Assembly: GCA_902767845.1 (NCBI GenBank)
Contig: CACXIV010000013.1
Coordinates: forward strand, 1-64,000
Source: an uncultured Ruminococcus sp.
GTDB taxonomy: Bacteria; Bacillota; Clostridia; Oscillospirales; Acutalibacteraceae
Length of the DNA: 64,000 nt
Direction of reading: 5' to 3'
Under the pieces are notes generated by a model. The model worked only from the letters and a program-made list of their open reading frames with translations. It was not told the DNA's origin and did no database searches. The position numbers and the translations under genes were made by a program. This document shows, piece after piece, positions 53,155 to 63,123 of this stretch (position 1 is its first letter; the number at the start of each line of letters is the position of its first letter).

Positions 53155-53200
53155 AAATCCAACTCCTAAAGCCAAATTAAAATACAATCGATCCGGCGTC

Positions 53201-53218
53201 GTTTTCGGCGCCGAAAAC
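53201..53218. promoter_or_regulatory. 18-bp perfect palindrome in the glgB leader
   Basis: GTTTTCGGCGCCGAAAAC lies about 35 bases after the glgB -10 element and 47 bases before its start codon. It may be an operator or an RNA hairpin. No regulator is assigned. Confidence 0.6.
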
Positions 53219-53252
53219 TATTACTGCATAATAATACTTATATCTAATATAT

Positions 53253-53281
53253 ATAATACCAAAAATTTATGGCAATTTCAA
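53253..53281 (-). promoter_or_regulatory. Promoter of the glgBCDA operon
   Basis: On the minus strand TTGAAA (53276-53281), 17 bases, TATTAT (53253-53258). Confidence 0.75.
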
Positions 53282-53794
53282 GCAAATTCAAAAATTTTCA
53301 AACTAATTTTTAGTGTATTTTTTATAAAAAATAACCAAAAAAAACACGATCATTATTACGTATTAGAATAATAACCGTGTTTTACTCTGTCGTTTCGAGC
53401 TTTATCGTTTTATTTTGCGCATTTTCGCGGCATCACGCCAACATTCCCCCGACAGTTGCAGGGGCATGGATTGCGCGTCCGCCGAACTGTAACTCACCGA
53501 TTATAAAAATATCAACTTGTAACTGCGGTCTCTTTTGTCATACCACATTATAAGGAGTTTCGCAATCCAAAAATACGATCGCCGTTTTGTCAGCTTTGCA
53601 CAATGGTATTGCATTTTTGCAGGGACGGATCCGTGTGTCCGCACGCAAAAGCCAACGTATGTTCACGCGGAAAAATCTGATATAACGTCAAACTTGGGTT
53701 AAACTCCCTCGGGAGCACACACGGGTGCTCCCCTACGATACTAAAGGAAACTTTGCGGTCATCAGCGGGTCGGTCAAGACACGAATCCCTGCAA
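53282..53794. other. Gene-free stretch with scattered palindromic repeats
   Basis: No supported gene. It holds at least three short repeat-like units: TTGCAGGGGCATGG...GCGCGTCCGCCG at 53457-53484, GCAGGGACGGATCCGTGTGTCC at 53619-53640 (with TTTTGC/GCAAAA ends) and GGGAGCAC...GTGCTCCC at 53711-53732. These resemble the element at 22155-22229. A terminator of the next gene is at its right end. Confidence 0.6.
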
Positions 53795-53824
53795 AATAAA
53801 AAGGCTCCGAAAACCGGAGCCTTT
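53795..53824 (-). terminator. Terminator of the Gly/Asp-rich protein gene
   Basis: On the minus strand AAAGGCTCCG pairs with CGGAGCCTTT around a 5-base loop, followed by TTTTTATTTTG. Confidence 0.88.
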
Positions 53825-53828
53825 AATA

Positions 53829-54695
53829 TTATCTGTATCTCTTTCCGCCCTTGCCGGATTTGCCGGATTTTCCGCCGCTGTAGTGAGAAGCGGATTTGCT
53901 CTGCTTCGACTGCCTGACGGCGCCGTAGCCGTCGTTATAGTCGTCGTTCGCGCGGGCCGGAGCGCTGTTCTTCTGAGGAGTGGACTTTGTGATGTTGCCT
54001 GCCTTGATCTTTCTGCGCTTGCTGATCTTTGAAGCGATCAGATAGATGAAGCCCGTGATGCTGAGCAGGATGCAGACAAGACCGCCGATAATGATCCAGT
54101 GACCGTTGTCGGCCTTGCTGGTGTTCTTCTGGATAAACGCGAAGTCGTCGCCGTCGCTTTCCGCGCCGCCGGTATTTTTAAGAAGATTGGCGATATCTCC
54201 CCAGTCGTTCTTTGAAAGCTCGTTAACGTCTATCTTTGAGTCGGTCTCGTAAAGAGCCGCCGGAGGAGCCGTGCTTACGGGAGGCTGATAGCTCTGACCG
54301 CCGCCGACATAAACGTCGTCGGTGTTTGAGTAGCTGTTGCCGTCGCCGTCGTAATACACATATCCGCCGCCGTTGTCCTCGGTATCCTCCGAGGATTCGT
54401 AGCCGCCGTCATAGCCGCCGTCATTCTGTCCCTCGCCGTTGTCGACCGAATTGCTGTAAGTGTCGTCTCCGTTGGAGCTTTCTGCGCCGTCGTCGTTGTT
54501 TTCGGGGGGATAATACGGATCCTCGCTCGACTGGCCGTCTTCTTCGCCGCCACCGCCGCCGGCGCCGCCGTCGTCAACAACGCTCGAGCCGTCGGAAACC
54601 TCGTCCTCGCCCTCCGCGAAGGCGCTGAACGCGCATAAGCTGAGGCACATCAATACCGCGAGAAACGCGGCGGTAACCTTTGAATACAATTTCAT
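53829..54695 (-). CDS. Secreted membrane-anchored Gly/Asp/Ser-rich protein
   Basis: A 288-residue protein of unknown function. A signal peptide (1-27, AFSAFAEG) is followed by a low-complexity Gly/Asp/Glu/Ser/Tyr stretch (28-155), a small ordered segment (about 155-195; DVNELSKNDWGDIANLLKN), one membrane helix (about 205-228), and a basic C-terminal tail ending in SGKSGKGGKRYR. The topology would place the acidic part outside. Ribosome site AGAGGTGA. It follows the PrsA-like lipoprotein by 55 bases. Confidence 0.75.
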   Translation of the reverse strand: MKLYSKVTAAFLAVLMCLSLCAFSAFAEGEDEVSDGSSVVDDGGAGGGGGEEDGQSSEDPYYPPENNDDGAESSNGDDTYSNSVDNGEGQNDGGYDGGYESSEDTEDNGGGYVYYDGDGNSYSNTDDVYVGGGQSYQPPVSTAPPAALYETDSKIDVNELSKNDWGDIANLLKNTGGAESDGDDFAFIQKNTSKADNGHWIIIGGLVCILLSITGFIYLIASKISKRRKIKAGNITKSTPQKNSAPARANDDYNDGYGAVRQSKQSKSASHYSGGKSGKSGKGGKRYR

Positions 54696-54750
54696 ACAAA
54701 TCACCTCTGACAATAAGTAGTTTGTATTGTTCTTTCCCTCAAGGCTTTAA

Positions 54751-55968
54751 TTATTCCTCGGCGCTGCTTTCCGCGTCATCAGCGGCGCCGTCTTCCTCGG
54801 ATGAATCGTCGCTGCTCTCCTCTGCCGCTGTTGTTGGTTCAACCGGCACGAAGAACATCTTGGGATCGTATTTATCTACATCAGAGCTTTTCTCGTAATC
54901 GAGCTTTTCGATAATTCCCTTGAGATAAGCGTCAAAATCGTCTGTTTTTGCCTTGTTGAGCACAGCCGCGCGGTTCTCGCTGACATATTTTGCGGAATCC
55001 GTCTTGATATCCTTTTTGTAAACAAGGTACATCGTGGCGCTGTCGCCCTCGCCTACGGTAACTACCGCTGCCTTGCCGTTTTCGAGCTTATCATAAGCGT
55101 TTTTGACCTCGTCGCCCGCCGAAAATTCGTCCTTGAACTCGATGTTGTCCTTGGATGGACTCTCTGTAAGCGAGTTTGCGGTCATGTATTCGGAAATGAC
55201 GTCGTCATAAGCCTTGCCGTCGTTGATGGCGGTAACATAGCCGTTGAGCTGATCGCTGATCTCCTTCTTCTTATCGTCGGAGAGAGCGACGTTGACAGAC
55301 TGATCGGAGCCCTCCTGCTGCTGCGATTCATAAAGGGCAACAGTGAAGTAGCTGTAGTCTGCGTAGTTGTCCTCAACGTACTTCGTGAGCTCGCTGTCGG
55401 GAACCGCCTGTGTGCCGCCCTCGGCATAGAGCGCCGCGAACAGTGTGCTGTAATTTACGGAATAATCCGCTGTGCAGTATTCATAGCTGTCATACGAAAC
55501 GCCGTACTTCTCATACTCATCCTTCATGGGCTGGATATAGCCGTATGAAGCGTAGGGACCTACCTCCCAGTAATTCTTTGCCTGATCTCTGGCGTTTTCG
55601 ATCGAAGCGGAATCGGGAGTAGCGCCCTTGTCCGCGAGATCCTTCTCGACCGCGAGGTACTTGAGGCAGGTCTCCTCAGCCTCTTTCAGGATCCACTCGC
55701 GGGCGACTGCCTTTTCGCCGTCCTCGGTTTCGATCTCCATATCGAGCCAGCTGTCCTTTGTGCTGTCATAATCCTCAAGCTTCTTGGCGTTTGTCTCAGC
55801 CGCGTTGTAGGCGTTTCTGAGAGCGTAGATATATACGCCGATAGGAAGCTCTTTTTCGCTTGTTTTGTAAGACCACTGGGATCCAAGGCTGCATCCCGAG
55901 GCAAAGATCGCCGTGAATACCATGGCGACCGCCAAAATCAGGGAGCCGATTTTAAGTGCGGGTTTCAT
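54751..55968 (-). CDS. PrsA/SurA-like lipoprotein
   Basis: A 405-residue lipoprotein (lipobox FASGC, Cys26 from the start chosen). The layout (SurA_N-type helices, a central domain with NYSTLFAALYAEG, then a PpiC-like part) is like the foldase PrsA, but a clear parvulin active site is not seen; so chaperone action is inferred from position: in many Firmicutes a prsA-like gene follows mfd. The last 25 residues are acidic. ATG at 55968 has AAGGATGG ahead. Confidence 0.7.
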   Translation of the reverse strand: MKPALKIGSLILAVAMVFTAIFASGCSLGSQWSYKTSEKELPIGVYIYALRNAYNAAETNAKKLEDYDSTKDSWLDMEIETEDGEKAVAREWILKEAEETCLKYLAVEKDLADKGATPDSASIENARDQAKNYWEVGPYASYGYIQPMKDEYEKYGVSYDSYEYCTADYSVNYSTLFAALYAEGGTQAVPDSELTKYVEDNYADYSYFTVALYESQQQEGSDQSVNVALSDDKKKEISDQLNGYVTAINDGKAYDDVISEYMTANSLTESPSKDNIEFKDEFSAGDEVKNAYDKLENGKAAVVTVGEGDSATMYLVYKKDIKTDSAKYVSENRAAVLNKAKTDDFDAYLKGIIEKLDYEKSSDVDKYDPKMFFVPVEPTTAAEESSDDSSEEDGAADDAESSAEE

Positions 55969-56085
55969 GTTTTTATACCATCCTTTAAGCAAAAATTCCC
56001 ATTAGACATGGGTGCATACAATATGATTATACACAATTTTTTTCGCGATGTCTACATTTTATTAAAAATTTATCAAAAATTACCG

Positions 56086-59000
56086 CTATATTTTAAAAAT
56101 CCGCTTTAATACTTCGACAGAATCAACACCGCTGCCGCATTTTACCGACAGATACGGCTTTGATCCCGCGCTGAGCATAGCCTTTCCGTTTAGGGCGATC
56201 AGCAGGTCGGCGACCGCGGGCGACTTGATCTCCCTGACGTAAAGCAGTATCGCAGAGTCATTCTGTCTGATCTCGTAAACGCCCATGGAGTACGCCTTGT
56301 TGCGGATAAGCGCGATGTCGATCAGCCCTTCGACCGACTCCGGGATCTCGCCGAAGCGGTCGCGAAGCTCGTCGCGGACGTCGGCGGCGTCGCTTTCGTT
56401 TCTGATATCGGCGATCCTGCGGTAGACGTCGAGCCTCAGGGTAAGGCTCTCCACATAGTATTCGGGGATATGGGCGTCGACAGAGATGTCGATAAGGCAG
56501 TCGAGGTCGGCGGTCTTTTGCTCCTCGCCGCGTTCTTCGCCGACCGCCTCCGCGAGCAGCCTGAGGTACATGTCGTAGCCGACGCTCTCCATATGGCCGT
56601 GCTGCTGAGCTCCCATGATATTTCCGGCGCCCCTCAGCTCGAGGTCGCGCATGGCGATCTTGAAGCCGCTGCCGAACTCGGTGAACTCCCTTATCGCGGC
56701 AAGCCGCTTTTGCTGTATATCGGTCAGCACCTTGCTGCGCCTGAAGGTGAAGTAGGCGTAGGCTCTCCTCGCGCTCCTGCCCACCCTGCCGCGAAGCTGA
56801 TGGAGCTGGGAAAGTCCCATGCAGTCGGCGTTTTCTATGATGAGCGTGTTCGCGTTCGGAAGGTCGACGCCGGTTTCTATGATAGTGGTACAGACGAGTA
56901 TGTCTATCTCCTGACCGAGCATAAGCCTCCAAACCTCGGAAAGCTGCTGCTCGTTCATTTTGCCGTGACCGACGGCTATCTTAGCCTCGGGGATCGCCTC
57001 GCGGATCCTTGCCGCGCAGCTTTCGATGGTTTCGACATTGTTGTGCAGGTAGAACACCTGACCTCCGCGGCGAAGCTCGCGCCTGATCGCCTCGCGGATA
57101 ACTGCGTCGTCATGCTCGAGCACATATGTCTGAACCGGCTGGCGGTTAAGCGGAGCCTCCTCGATCACGCTCATGTCGCGCAGTCCGCTCATTGCCATGT
57201 TTAGCGTCCTCGGGATAGGCGTAGCCGAGAGCGTGAGCACGTCGACGTTCTTTACAAGCTCCTTGAAGCGCTCCTTCTGAGCCACTCCGAAGCGCTGCTC
57301 CTCGTCGATTATCGCGAGCCCTAAGTCGCGGAACTCGACATCCTTTTGGACGAGGCGGTGGGTTCCGATCACCATATCCAACTCGCCGCGCTTTAGCCGA
57401 AGAAGGATCTCCTTTTGCTGAGCGGCGGTGCGGAAGCGCGAAAGCAGCTCTATCCTGACCGGATAGCCCTCAAACCGCTTTGTGACCGTCTGGTAATGCT
57501 GCCACGCGAGTATAGTCGTCGGGCAGAGCAGGGCGCACTGCTTTGAATCCGAAACGCACTTGAACGCCGCCCTGAGCGCGACCTCGGTCTTGCCGAAGCC
57601 GACGTCGCCGCAGAGGAGTCTGTCCATCGGGACAGGCCGCTCCATGTCGCGTTTTATCTCTTCAATACAGACGATCTGGTCGGGCGTTTCCTCGTACTCA
57701 AAGCCCAGCTCAAAGTCGCGCTGCCACTCGCCGTCGTGCGAAAACGCGTAGCCCTTAGCCTTCATTCGCGCGGAATAAAGCGCGATAAGCTCCTTGGCTA
57801 TGTCCTTTACCGAGGTCTTTACCCTTGCCTTTGCCCTTTGCCACTCCTGAGAACCGAGACGGTTCAGCTTTATCCTCGTGTTCTCGCGCGGACCGATGTA
57901 TTTTGCCACCATGTCGAGCTGCGTTACGGGGACGTACAGAACGTCGCCCTTGGCGTAGTCGATCTTGATGTAATCCTTTGTTATCCCGTGGGTATCTATC
58001 TTGCGGATACCGCTGAAAATTCCGATACCGTGTACGTTGTGAACAACGTAATCGCCGGGCGTGAGCTCCGAGAGGCTGTATATCTCGTTGCCCTCTTTTT
58101 TGCGCCTTACTCGTTTTCTTTCGGGGCGGTAAGCCGCCTGACCGTAGCTTATCAGGAAGAATTTTTCGTTGGGCAGCTCAAAGCCGGAGCTGAGCGCTCC
58201 GTTCATGACATACAGCTTTTTGCCGGAGGCAGCGCTGAGCTTTTCGGCGTATTCGGCGCTGTAGCCGTCGGAAGCAAGGGTGTCAAACAGCTTTCTTGCC
58301 GCCTTGTCTGTCCCGGCGAGGACAACTCCGCTGTAGCCTGCCGAGCACATTCCGTCGATGTCCTCCCTGAGCTGTTTATATGAGCCGTTCCACGAGCCGA
58401 GCTGCTTGAAGTTGAAGCTGACGACCTCGCCCAGTTTGAGGTCGATGCTGCCGTGGACGAAGCTTTCGAGCAGGATCACTCCGCGCGCCCCGAACAGCTC
58501 TTTGCACTCGTTCATGGTCAGCGAAAAACGGTCGAAGCCCCTGCACAATACTCCGTCGGCAAGCCCCTGCTTGAGCGCTTCCGTGTTTTGGAAATCCATC
58601 ATTTTTCCGCGCTCGCACACCTTTGAATACTCCGAAACAAATATCAGCGAATCGCGGCCGAAGTAATCAAAAAGACATTCGGGCTTGCCGTAGATCTGTC
58701 CTATGAATTTATCGGCGTTCGGGATCGACGCTCCGGAGCGGATAAGCTCCGCCTCGGCGTACAGCTTTTCCCTCGCCTTTACTATATTTCTGCCCTTTAG
58801 CAGCGACGCCTTGCGGACTATCTCGTCCGCCAGCGCGTTTTTGTCGCCTATTATCATCTCGGCGGAGGGAGTCAGGCGGATCCTCCCCGCCTTTTCAAAC
58901 CGCCGCTGGCTCTCTATGTCAAAATAACTGAGGTCGGTTATCTCGTCGCCCCAGAATTCGGCTCTGACGGGATACTTTGAATCCGGCATGAAGAAATCGA

Positions 59001-59544
59001 GTATGCCGCCCCTGAGCGAGAACTGGCCGTTGCCGTCCACCGCGTCGAACCGCTCGTAGCCGAGCAGGGTCAGCGCTTTTACCGCCTTTTCCACCGGCAG
59101 CTCCGCGCCCTCCTCGAACACTACCGAGGTTTCCCTGAGCACGCTCTGCGGCACGGTGAGCTGGCTCGCCGCGTCTATGCAGGCGACAACAACGTCACAT
59201 TCGCCCTCGCTGAGCCTCAAAAGCGCCCTGAGCCGCCGGTGCTCGTACTCGCGCGAACGGCTTTGCAGGTCGATAAAGTTGTAGTCGCGCACGGGGTACA
59301 CAAGCGCGTTTATCCCCATGCAGCATAAATCGTTGCACAGGGTCTGAGCCTCCTTTTCGTCGGAGGCTATGCACAGCGCCGCGGTTTTTCTTTGGCGGCA
59401 CAGCGCGAATATTAAACTTGCCTTGTTTACGGCGGAAAGCCCTGCCGCGCAGAGCGATCTTCCGTTTTTAACGCTCTTTTTCAGCGTGTTGAACGGAGGG
59501 CTTCCGTTCAGCGCGCCGAGCAAAAAATCCATTTTGTGATCCAT
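56086..59544 (-). CDS. mfd: Transcription-repair coupling factor
   Basis: A DNA translocase that removes stalled RNA polymerase from damaged DNA and recruits UvrA. The 1152-residue protein has UvrB-like N-domains, the RNA polymerase-interacting region ([16 protein letters not shown]), the RecG-like motor with Walker [27 protein letters not shown] and [10 protein letters not shown], and a TRCF C-terminal domain. It lies 69 bases downstream of the acyltransferase gene and 118 bases upstream of the PrsA-like gene. Confidence 0.96.
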   Translation of the reverse strand: MDHKMDFLLGALNGSPPFNTLKKSVKNGRSLCAAGLSAVNKASLIFALCRQRKTAALCIASDEKEAQTLCNDLCCMGINALVYPVRDYNFIDLQSRSREYEHRRLRALLRLSEGECDVVVACIDAASQLTVPQSVLRETSVVFEEGAELPVEKAVKALTLLGYERFDAVDGNGQFSLRGGILDFFMPDSKYPVRAEFWGDEITDLSYFDIESQRRFEKAGRIRLTPSAEMIIGDKNALADEIVRKASLLKGRNIVKAREKLYAEAELIRSGASIPNADKFIGQIYGKPECLFDYFGRDSLIFVSEYSKVCERGKMMDFQNTEALKQGLADGVLCRGFDRFSLTMNECKELFGARGVILLESFVHGSIDLKLGEVVSFNFKQLGSWNGSYKQLREDIDGMCSAGYSGVVLAGTDKAARKLFDTLASDGYSAEYAEKLSAASGKKLYVMNGALSSGFELPNEKFFLISYGQAAYRPERKRVRRKKEGNEIYSLSELTPGDYVVHNVHGIGIFSGIRKIDTHGITKDYIKIDYAKGDVLYVPVTQLDMVAKYIGPRENTRIKLNRLGSQEWQRAKARVKTSVKDIAKELIALYSARMKAKGYAFSHDGEWQRDFELGFEYEETPDQIVCIEEIKRDMERPVPMDRLLCGDVGFGKTEVALRAAFKCVSDSKQCALLCPTTILAWQHYQTVTKRFEGYPVRIELLSRFRTAAQQKEILLRLKRGELDMVIGTHRLVQKDVEFRDLGLAIIDEEQRFGVAQKERFKELVKNVDVLTLSATPIPRTLNMAMSGLRDMSVIEEAPLNRQPVQTYVLEHDDAVIREAIRRELRRGGQVFYLHNNVETIESCAARIREAIPEAKIAVGHGKMNEQQLSEVWRLMLGQEIDILVCTTIIETGVDLPNANTLIIENADCMGLSQLHQLRGRVGRSARRAYAYFTFRRSKVLTDIQQKRLAAIREFTEFGSGFKIAMRDLELRGAGNIMGAQQHGHMESVGYDMYLRLLAEAVGEERGEEQKTADLDCLIDISVDAHIPEYYVESLTLRLDVYRRIADIRNESDAADVRDELRDRFGEIPESVEGLIDIALIRNKAYSMGVYEIRQNDSAILLYVREIKSPAVADLLIALNGKAMLSAGSKPYLSVKCGSGVDSVEVLKRIFKI

Positions 59545-59613
59545 ATCAATTATTGTCCGAAATCGTATTTTTTATCGCGCTCCTTCGCCGAAGCCCGGAA
59601 CGCAACGCGGAAA

Positions 59614-60366
59614 TCAAATATATCCGAAAATCAGGAAACAAATCCCGATCAGCAGCGGCTGATGGAGCAGATATATCGGCAGCGAGTGTCTGCCCAAAAA
59701 ATCAAGGACATATACCCTTTGCCTGAAAACCCCGTCTTTTTTGCACGCTTTTATTATTCTCCAGAGGAAATATCCCATCATGTAAACAAAGATCCACGTG
59801 ATTATCGGGAAATAATCCGACGACCTGAAGCCGCTGTCGGGGAACCCGATGAACGCCAGATACTTGAATTTGTAGAAGAAGTCCGGCACCGTGATGAGCC
59901 TGAAATTGAAAAAGCCGATATACCGCTCGGGCACTCCGTAGAACACGGCAAAGCACAAAAGAGACAGCCCCGCGCCGAGGCAGGGATTGAACCTGTCGAG
60001 GTACGGTCTGAGCGCGTTGCAGATCATCATTGAACAGCCGATAAGGTTCAGCACTCCGAACCACACCGCCTGTTCGGGCATGACGAAAAAAGTGACCGCG
60101 GTGATCAGAAAGCCGCAGAGGTTGATTATTATTCCGCGGCGGTAGGCATGCTTTGAAAAGTGGAGCGACACGCCGGATATCATGATGAACGAAATGCAGA
60201 TGAACCTTTCCCACGCGATCACAGCCGGCAGGAACGCCCATCTTTGGTCGAGCCCGTACACCATGAAGATGTCGTACAAAAAGTGGAACGCCGCCATGTT
60301 GATAAGCGAAAAGCCCCTCAGGGCGTCGATCAGGTTGTAGCGGTTTTCGAGATTTATTTTTTTCAT
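59614..60366 (-). CDS. DUF1624/heparan-glucosaminide acetyltransferase-like membrane protein
   Basis: A 250-residue membrane protein with about seven helices. The start NRYNLIDALRGFSLINMAAFHFLYD and later ERFICISFIMISGVS and HSLPIYLLHQPLL match the DUF1624 (HGSNAT-like) family, membrane acyltransferases of mostly unknown substrate. It starts next to the pth stop (1-base gap), so it is in the pth-mfd operon. Confidence 0.85.
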   Translation of the reverse strand: MKKINLENRYNLIDALRGFSLINMAAFHFLYDIFMVYGLDQRWAFLPAVIAWERFICISFIMISGVSLHFSKHAYRRGIIINLCGFLITAVTFFVMPEQAVWFGVLNLIGCSMMICNALRPYLDRFNPCLGAGLSLLCFAVFYGVPERYIGFFNFRLITVPDFFYKFKYLAFIGFPDSGFRSSDYFPIITWIFVYMMGYFLWRIIKACKKDGVFRQRVYVLDFLGRHSLPIYLLHQPLLIGICFLIFGYI

Positions 60367-60367
60367 A

Positions 60368-60961
60368 TCAGTTAAACATATTCATGGCGCGGTCGATTTT
60401 GCCGTCTACTATCAGCCCGACCGCGTCGGCGGCGTTTTCAAACATCTGCCGAAGCTTTTTCTGCTCGTCGGACGAGAATTTTGACAGCACCCAGTCCGCC
60501 AGATCCCAGTCGGGATTCGGCTTGGCGCCAATGCCGATCTTTATCCTCGGGAAATCCTCGCTGCCGCTGAGATAGATTATGCTCCTCATTCCCTTTTGAC
60601 CGCCGTCGCTGCCCTTTTGGCGGATCCTCATCCTGCCGACGTCGAGCGAGATGTCGTCAAAGATGACTATTACCTTCTCGGGCGGTACCTTGTAGAACCT
60701 CATCGCCTCGACCACCGCCTGACCGCTGTTGTTCATATAGGTAGTCGGCTTTAGCATGAGCACTTTTTTTCCGTTTATCACGCACTCGCCCGAGTAGCTT
60801 TTAAATTTTATGCGGTTGACGCGGCAGGAATACTTTTCCGCGATATAGTCAAGCGCGAGCCAGCCGCAATTGTGGCGTGTGTTCTCGTACTTTCTGTCGG
60901 GGTTTCCCAGCCCGACAACGATGTATTCGACCGACCCGCCGAATTTTTTGATACCAAACAT
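60368..60961 (-). CDS. pth: Peptidyl-tRNA hydrolase
   Basis: Frees peptides from stalled peptidyl-tRNA. The 197-residue protein has VGLGNPDRKYENTRHNCGW with catalytic His, KPTTYMNNSG, FDDISLDVG and GSDGGQKGMRSI. ATG at 60961 has AGGATGGAG ahead; the longer frame to 61060 is unlikely. First of the pth-acyltransferase-mfd run. Confidence 0.96.
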   Translation of the reverse strand: MFGIKKFGGSVEYIVVGLGNPDRKYENTRHNCGWLALDYIAEKYSCRVNRIKFKSYSGECVINGKKVLMLKPTTYMNNSGQAVVEAMRFYKVPPEKVIVIFDDISLDVGRMRIRQKGSDGGQKGMRSIIYLSGSEDFPRIKIGIGAKPNPDWDLADWVLSKFSSDEQKKLRQMFENAADAVGLIVDGKIDRAMNMFN

Positions 60962-61101
60962 TTTACTCCATCCTAAAATTACAATATATGCGCACAAGGA
61001 CGGACCGGGGACTTGCCCGGCATGCGGCGCCGATGATCTCTTGCGCCGTATGCCCTGCAAGCCCTCAAAGCCCGCCTGATTTTACTGTATTATATCACAG
61101 A

Positions 61102-62970
61102 TCACCGGTATGTGTCCAGTAATCTTTGTTTTTCCGCGGCGTATTCTCTCTGGGTGATAACGCCTTTGTCCCATCTTTCTCTCAGCTCAATGAGCTTTGA
61201 AGCGAGTTCGTCGCCCGGAGACTGATAGGTTTGGGTAGCCTCATACCGAGGCTCTTCGTACTTGGGAGCTTCCTCAACGGGAGGCTCGTACTTGGGAACC
61301 TCCGGCACGTAAGGCTCATATTTCTGATTATTGTTGGGCGGCGCCGGATAATTGGGCGCCTCGACAACGGGAGGCTCATACTTCGGAGTCTCAACTACAG
61401 GAGGCTCGTACTTAGGAGTCTCAACTACCGGAGGCTCATACTTAGGAGCTTCAACTACAGGAGGCTCATACTTAGGAGTCTCAACTACAGGAGGCTCATA
61501 CTTAGGAGTCTCAACTATGGGAGGCTCATACTTAGGCGCTTCAACTACCGGTGGCTCGTACTTAGGAGTCTCAACTACAGGTGGCTCGTACTTAGGAGTC
61601 TCAACTACAGGAGGCTCGTACTTAGGAGTCTCAACTACAGGAGGCTCGTATTTAGGAGTCTCAACTACAGAAGGCTCATATTTAGGAGTCTCAACTACAG
61701 GAGGCTCGTACTTAGGAGCTTCTGCTACAGGAGGCTCGTACTTAGGAGTTTCGACTACGGGAGGCTCGTACTTAGGAGCTTCAACTGCCGGAGGCTCATA
61801 CTTAGGAGTCTCAACTACAGGAGGCTCGTACTTCGGAGTCTCAACTACAGGAGGCTCATACTTAGGAGCTTCGACTACAGGAGGCTCATACTTAGGAGCT
61901 TCGACTACAGGAGGCTCATACTTAGGAGTCTCAACTACAGGAGGCTCATACTTAGGAGCTTCAACTACAGGAGGCTCGTACTTAGGAGTCTCAGCCACGG
62001 GAGGCTGATACTTATGATTGGCGCTCGGAGGAGCCTGATATCTTTGATTCTGATTCGGCGCAGGCTGATAACCTTGGTTACGGTTCTGCGGAGGCTGATA
62101 ACCCTGAGGTCTGTTCTGCTGAGGCTGATAGCCCTGAGGTCTGCTCTGCTGAGGCGCGAACCTCTGAGTATGATTCTGCGGAGCCTGATTGGGTTCGGGC
62201 TGCTTCTGCGGAGCAGGCTCTGCCTGAGGCCTGTTCTGCGGAGGCTGGAACCTCTGAGTTTGGCTCTGCGGCCTTTGATATCTCTGATTCTGATTAGGCA
62301 TTGGCCGGCTGGGCTGCGGCTGGTTGCGCTGCGGTTGGCTGCGCTGAGGCTGAGCCGCAGGGCGTTTTTTGGGAACGGCTGCTTTGCGCGGCTGTCTGAA
62401 CAAGGCGTAGAGCAGCGAACCCGCGCCTACAAATACGATCAGCACGCAGTACGCGATCGAACCGCCGACGCTTCTGATGATATCCCACACGTTAAGCCCG
62501 TACAAAAACATCCTCGATAAAGACATGATATCCAGCACGCAGACATAGATGGCTCCTGCCAGATACAGTCCCGAACCAATTAGCCCGATAAGCCTTGTGC
62601 CCGGGCGAATAAAGCCGTCCGCCGCGACTGCAGCGAGTCCGAGAAGTATCACGGCAACTCCGATAACGAAATTCAGCGGCGAAAAGGTGATTACGTTCGC
62701 GATAAACGAGATCATAAACACTATCGCACCAATCGGGAACAACACGTTTGCCTTTCCCTTTAGGGAGATCAATACTCCTACGAGCATAAGCGCAGGAGCG
62801 ATAAACATAGGAAGAACGATAAGCGCGGGGTAAACATATTCCATGGGGCTGATACGTCCGAAATGAGGAACGATACCGATAACCTCAATAACGACATTGA
62901 AGACGCCCGTCAGCAACGCGATCCCTACCGAAACAAGCGATAGTATTCCGGGTAATTTTTTCTGTTTCAT
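61102..62970 (-). CDS. Six-helix membrane protein with 22 decapeptide repeats and SHOCT-like end
   Basis: A 622-residue protein. Residues 5-210 form six membrane helices. Residues 211-320 are Gln/Pro/Arg-rich (QNRPQGYQP type). Residues 323-542 are 22 tandem copies of PPVVE(T/A)PKYE with few changes. The C-terminus (about 585-622) is a SHOCT-like short helix pair (LIELRERWDKGVITQREYAAEKQRLLD, quoted in part: LRERWDKGVITQREY). The function is unknown; the repeat may be a flexible spacer that binds a partner. Its start (62970) has AGTGGG ahead. It has its own promoter and lies behind the prs terminator. Confidence 0.85.
   Translation of the reverse strand: MKQKKLPGILSLVSVGIALLTGVFNVVIEVIGIVPHFGRISPMEYVYPALIVLPMFIAPALMLVGVLISLKGKANVLFPIGAIVFMISFIANVITFSPLNFVIGVAVILLGLAAVAADGFIRPGTRLIGLIGSGLYLAGAIYVCVLDIMSLSRMFLYGLNVWDIIRSVGGSIAYCVLIVFVGAGSLLYALFRQPRKAAVPKKRPAAQPQRSQPQRNQPQPSRPMPNQNQRYQRPQSQTQRFQPPQNRPQAEPAPQKQPEPNQAPQNHTQRFAPQQSRPQGYQPQQNRPQGYQPPQNRNQGYQPAPNQNQRYQAPPSANHKYQPPVAETPKYEPPVVEAPKYEPPVVETPKYEPPVVEAPKYEPPVVEAPKYEPPVVETPKYEPPVVETPKYEPPAVEAPKYEPPVVETPKYEPPVAEAPKYEPPVVETPKYEPSVVETPKYEPPVVETPKYEPPVVETPKYEPPVVETPKYEPPVVEAPKYEPPIVETPKYEPPVVETPKYEPPVVEAPKYEPPVVETPKYEPPVVETPKYEPPVVEAPNYPAPPNNNQKYEPYVPEVPKYEPPVEEAPKYEEPRYEATQTYQSPGDELASKLIELRERWDKGVITQREYAAEKQRLLDTYR
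61345..62004 (-). repeat. Coding minisatellite, 22 x 30 bp
   Basis: A 30-bp unit encoding PPVVE(T/A)PKYE repeats 22 times without gaps; copies differ mainly at a few wobble positions and T/A alternation. The unit length is a multiple of three, so all frames stay open and false long open frames appear on the plus strand. Confidence 0.95.
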
Positions 62971-63002
62971 AATCCCACTCACTTTCACATTATAATATAT
63001 AT

Positions 63003-63031
63003 AATATACCAAAAATAATCGGGATTTTCAA
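63003..63031 (-). promoter_or_regulatory. Promoter of the repeat protein gene
   Basis: On the minus strand TTGAAA (63026-63031), 17 bases, TATATT (63003-63008). It is close in sequence to the glgB promoter. Confidence 0.7.
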
Positions 63032-63072
63032 TATATTTTTTCTGTTTTTTTATGAAAAGTTATGATATTGGA

Positions 63073-63113
63073 TACAAAAAACAAAAATGCCGCCGAAAAA
63101 GCTCGGCGGCATT
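63073..63113 (-). terminator. Terminator of prs
   Basis: On the minus strand AATGCCGCCGA pairs with TCGGCGGCATT around a 6-base loop, followed by TTTGTTTTTTG. Confidence 0.92.
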
Positions 63114-63123
63114 GATCTGATTA

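Noticed and set aside
61345..62004. CRISPR-like array
   Set aside because: The units are directly joined without spacers and encode a clear decapeptide repeat.
61231..62520. Long plus-strand frames over the 30-bp repeat
   Set aside because: The repeat length is a multiple of three, so all frames are open; the minus-strand frame has a promoter, membrane helices and SHOCT-like end.
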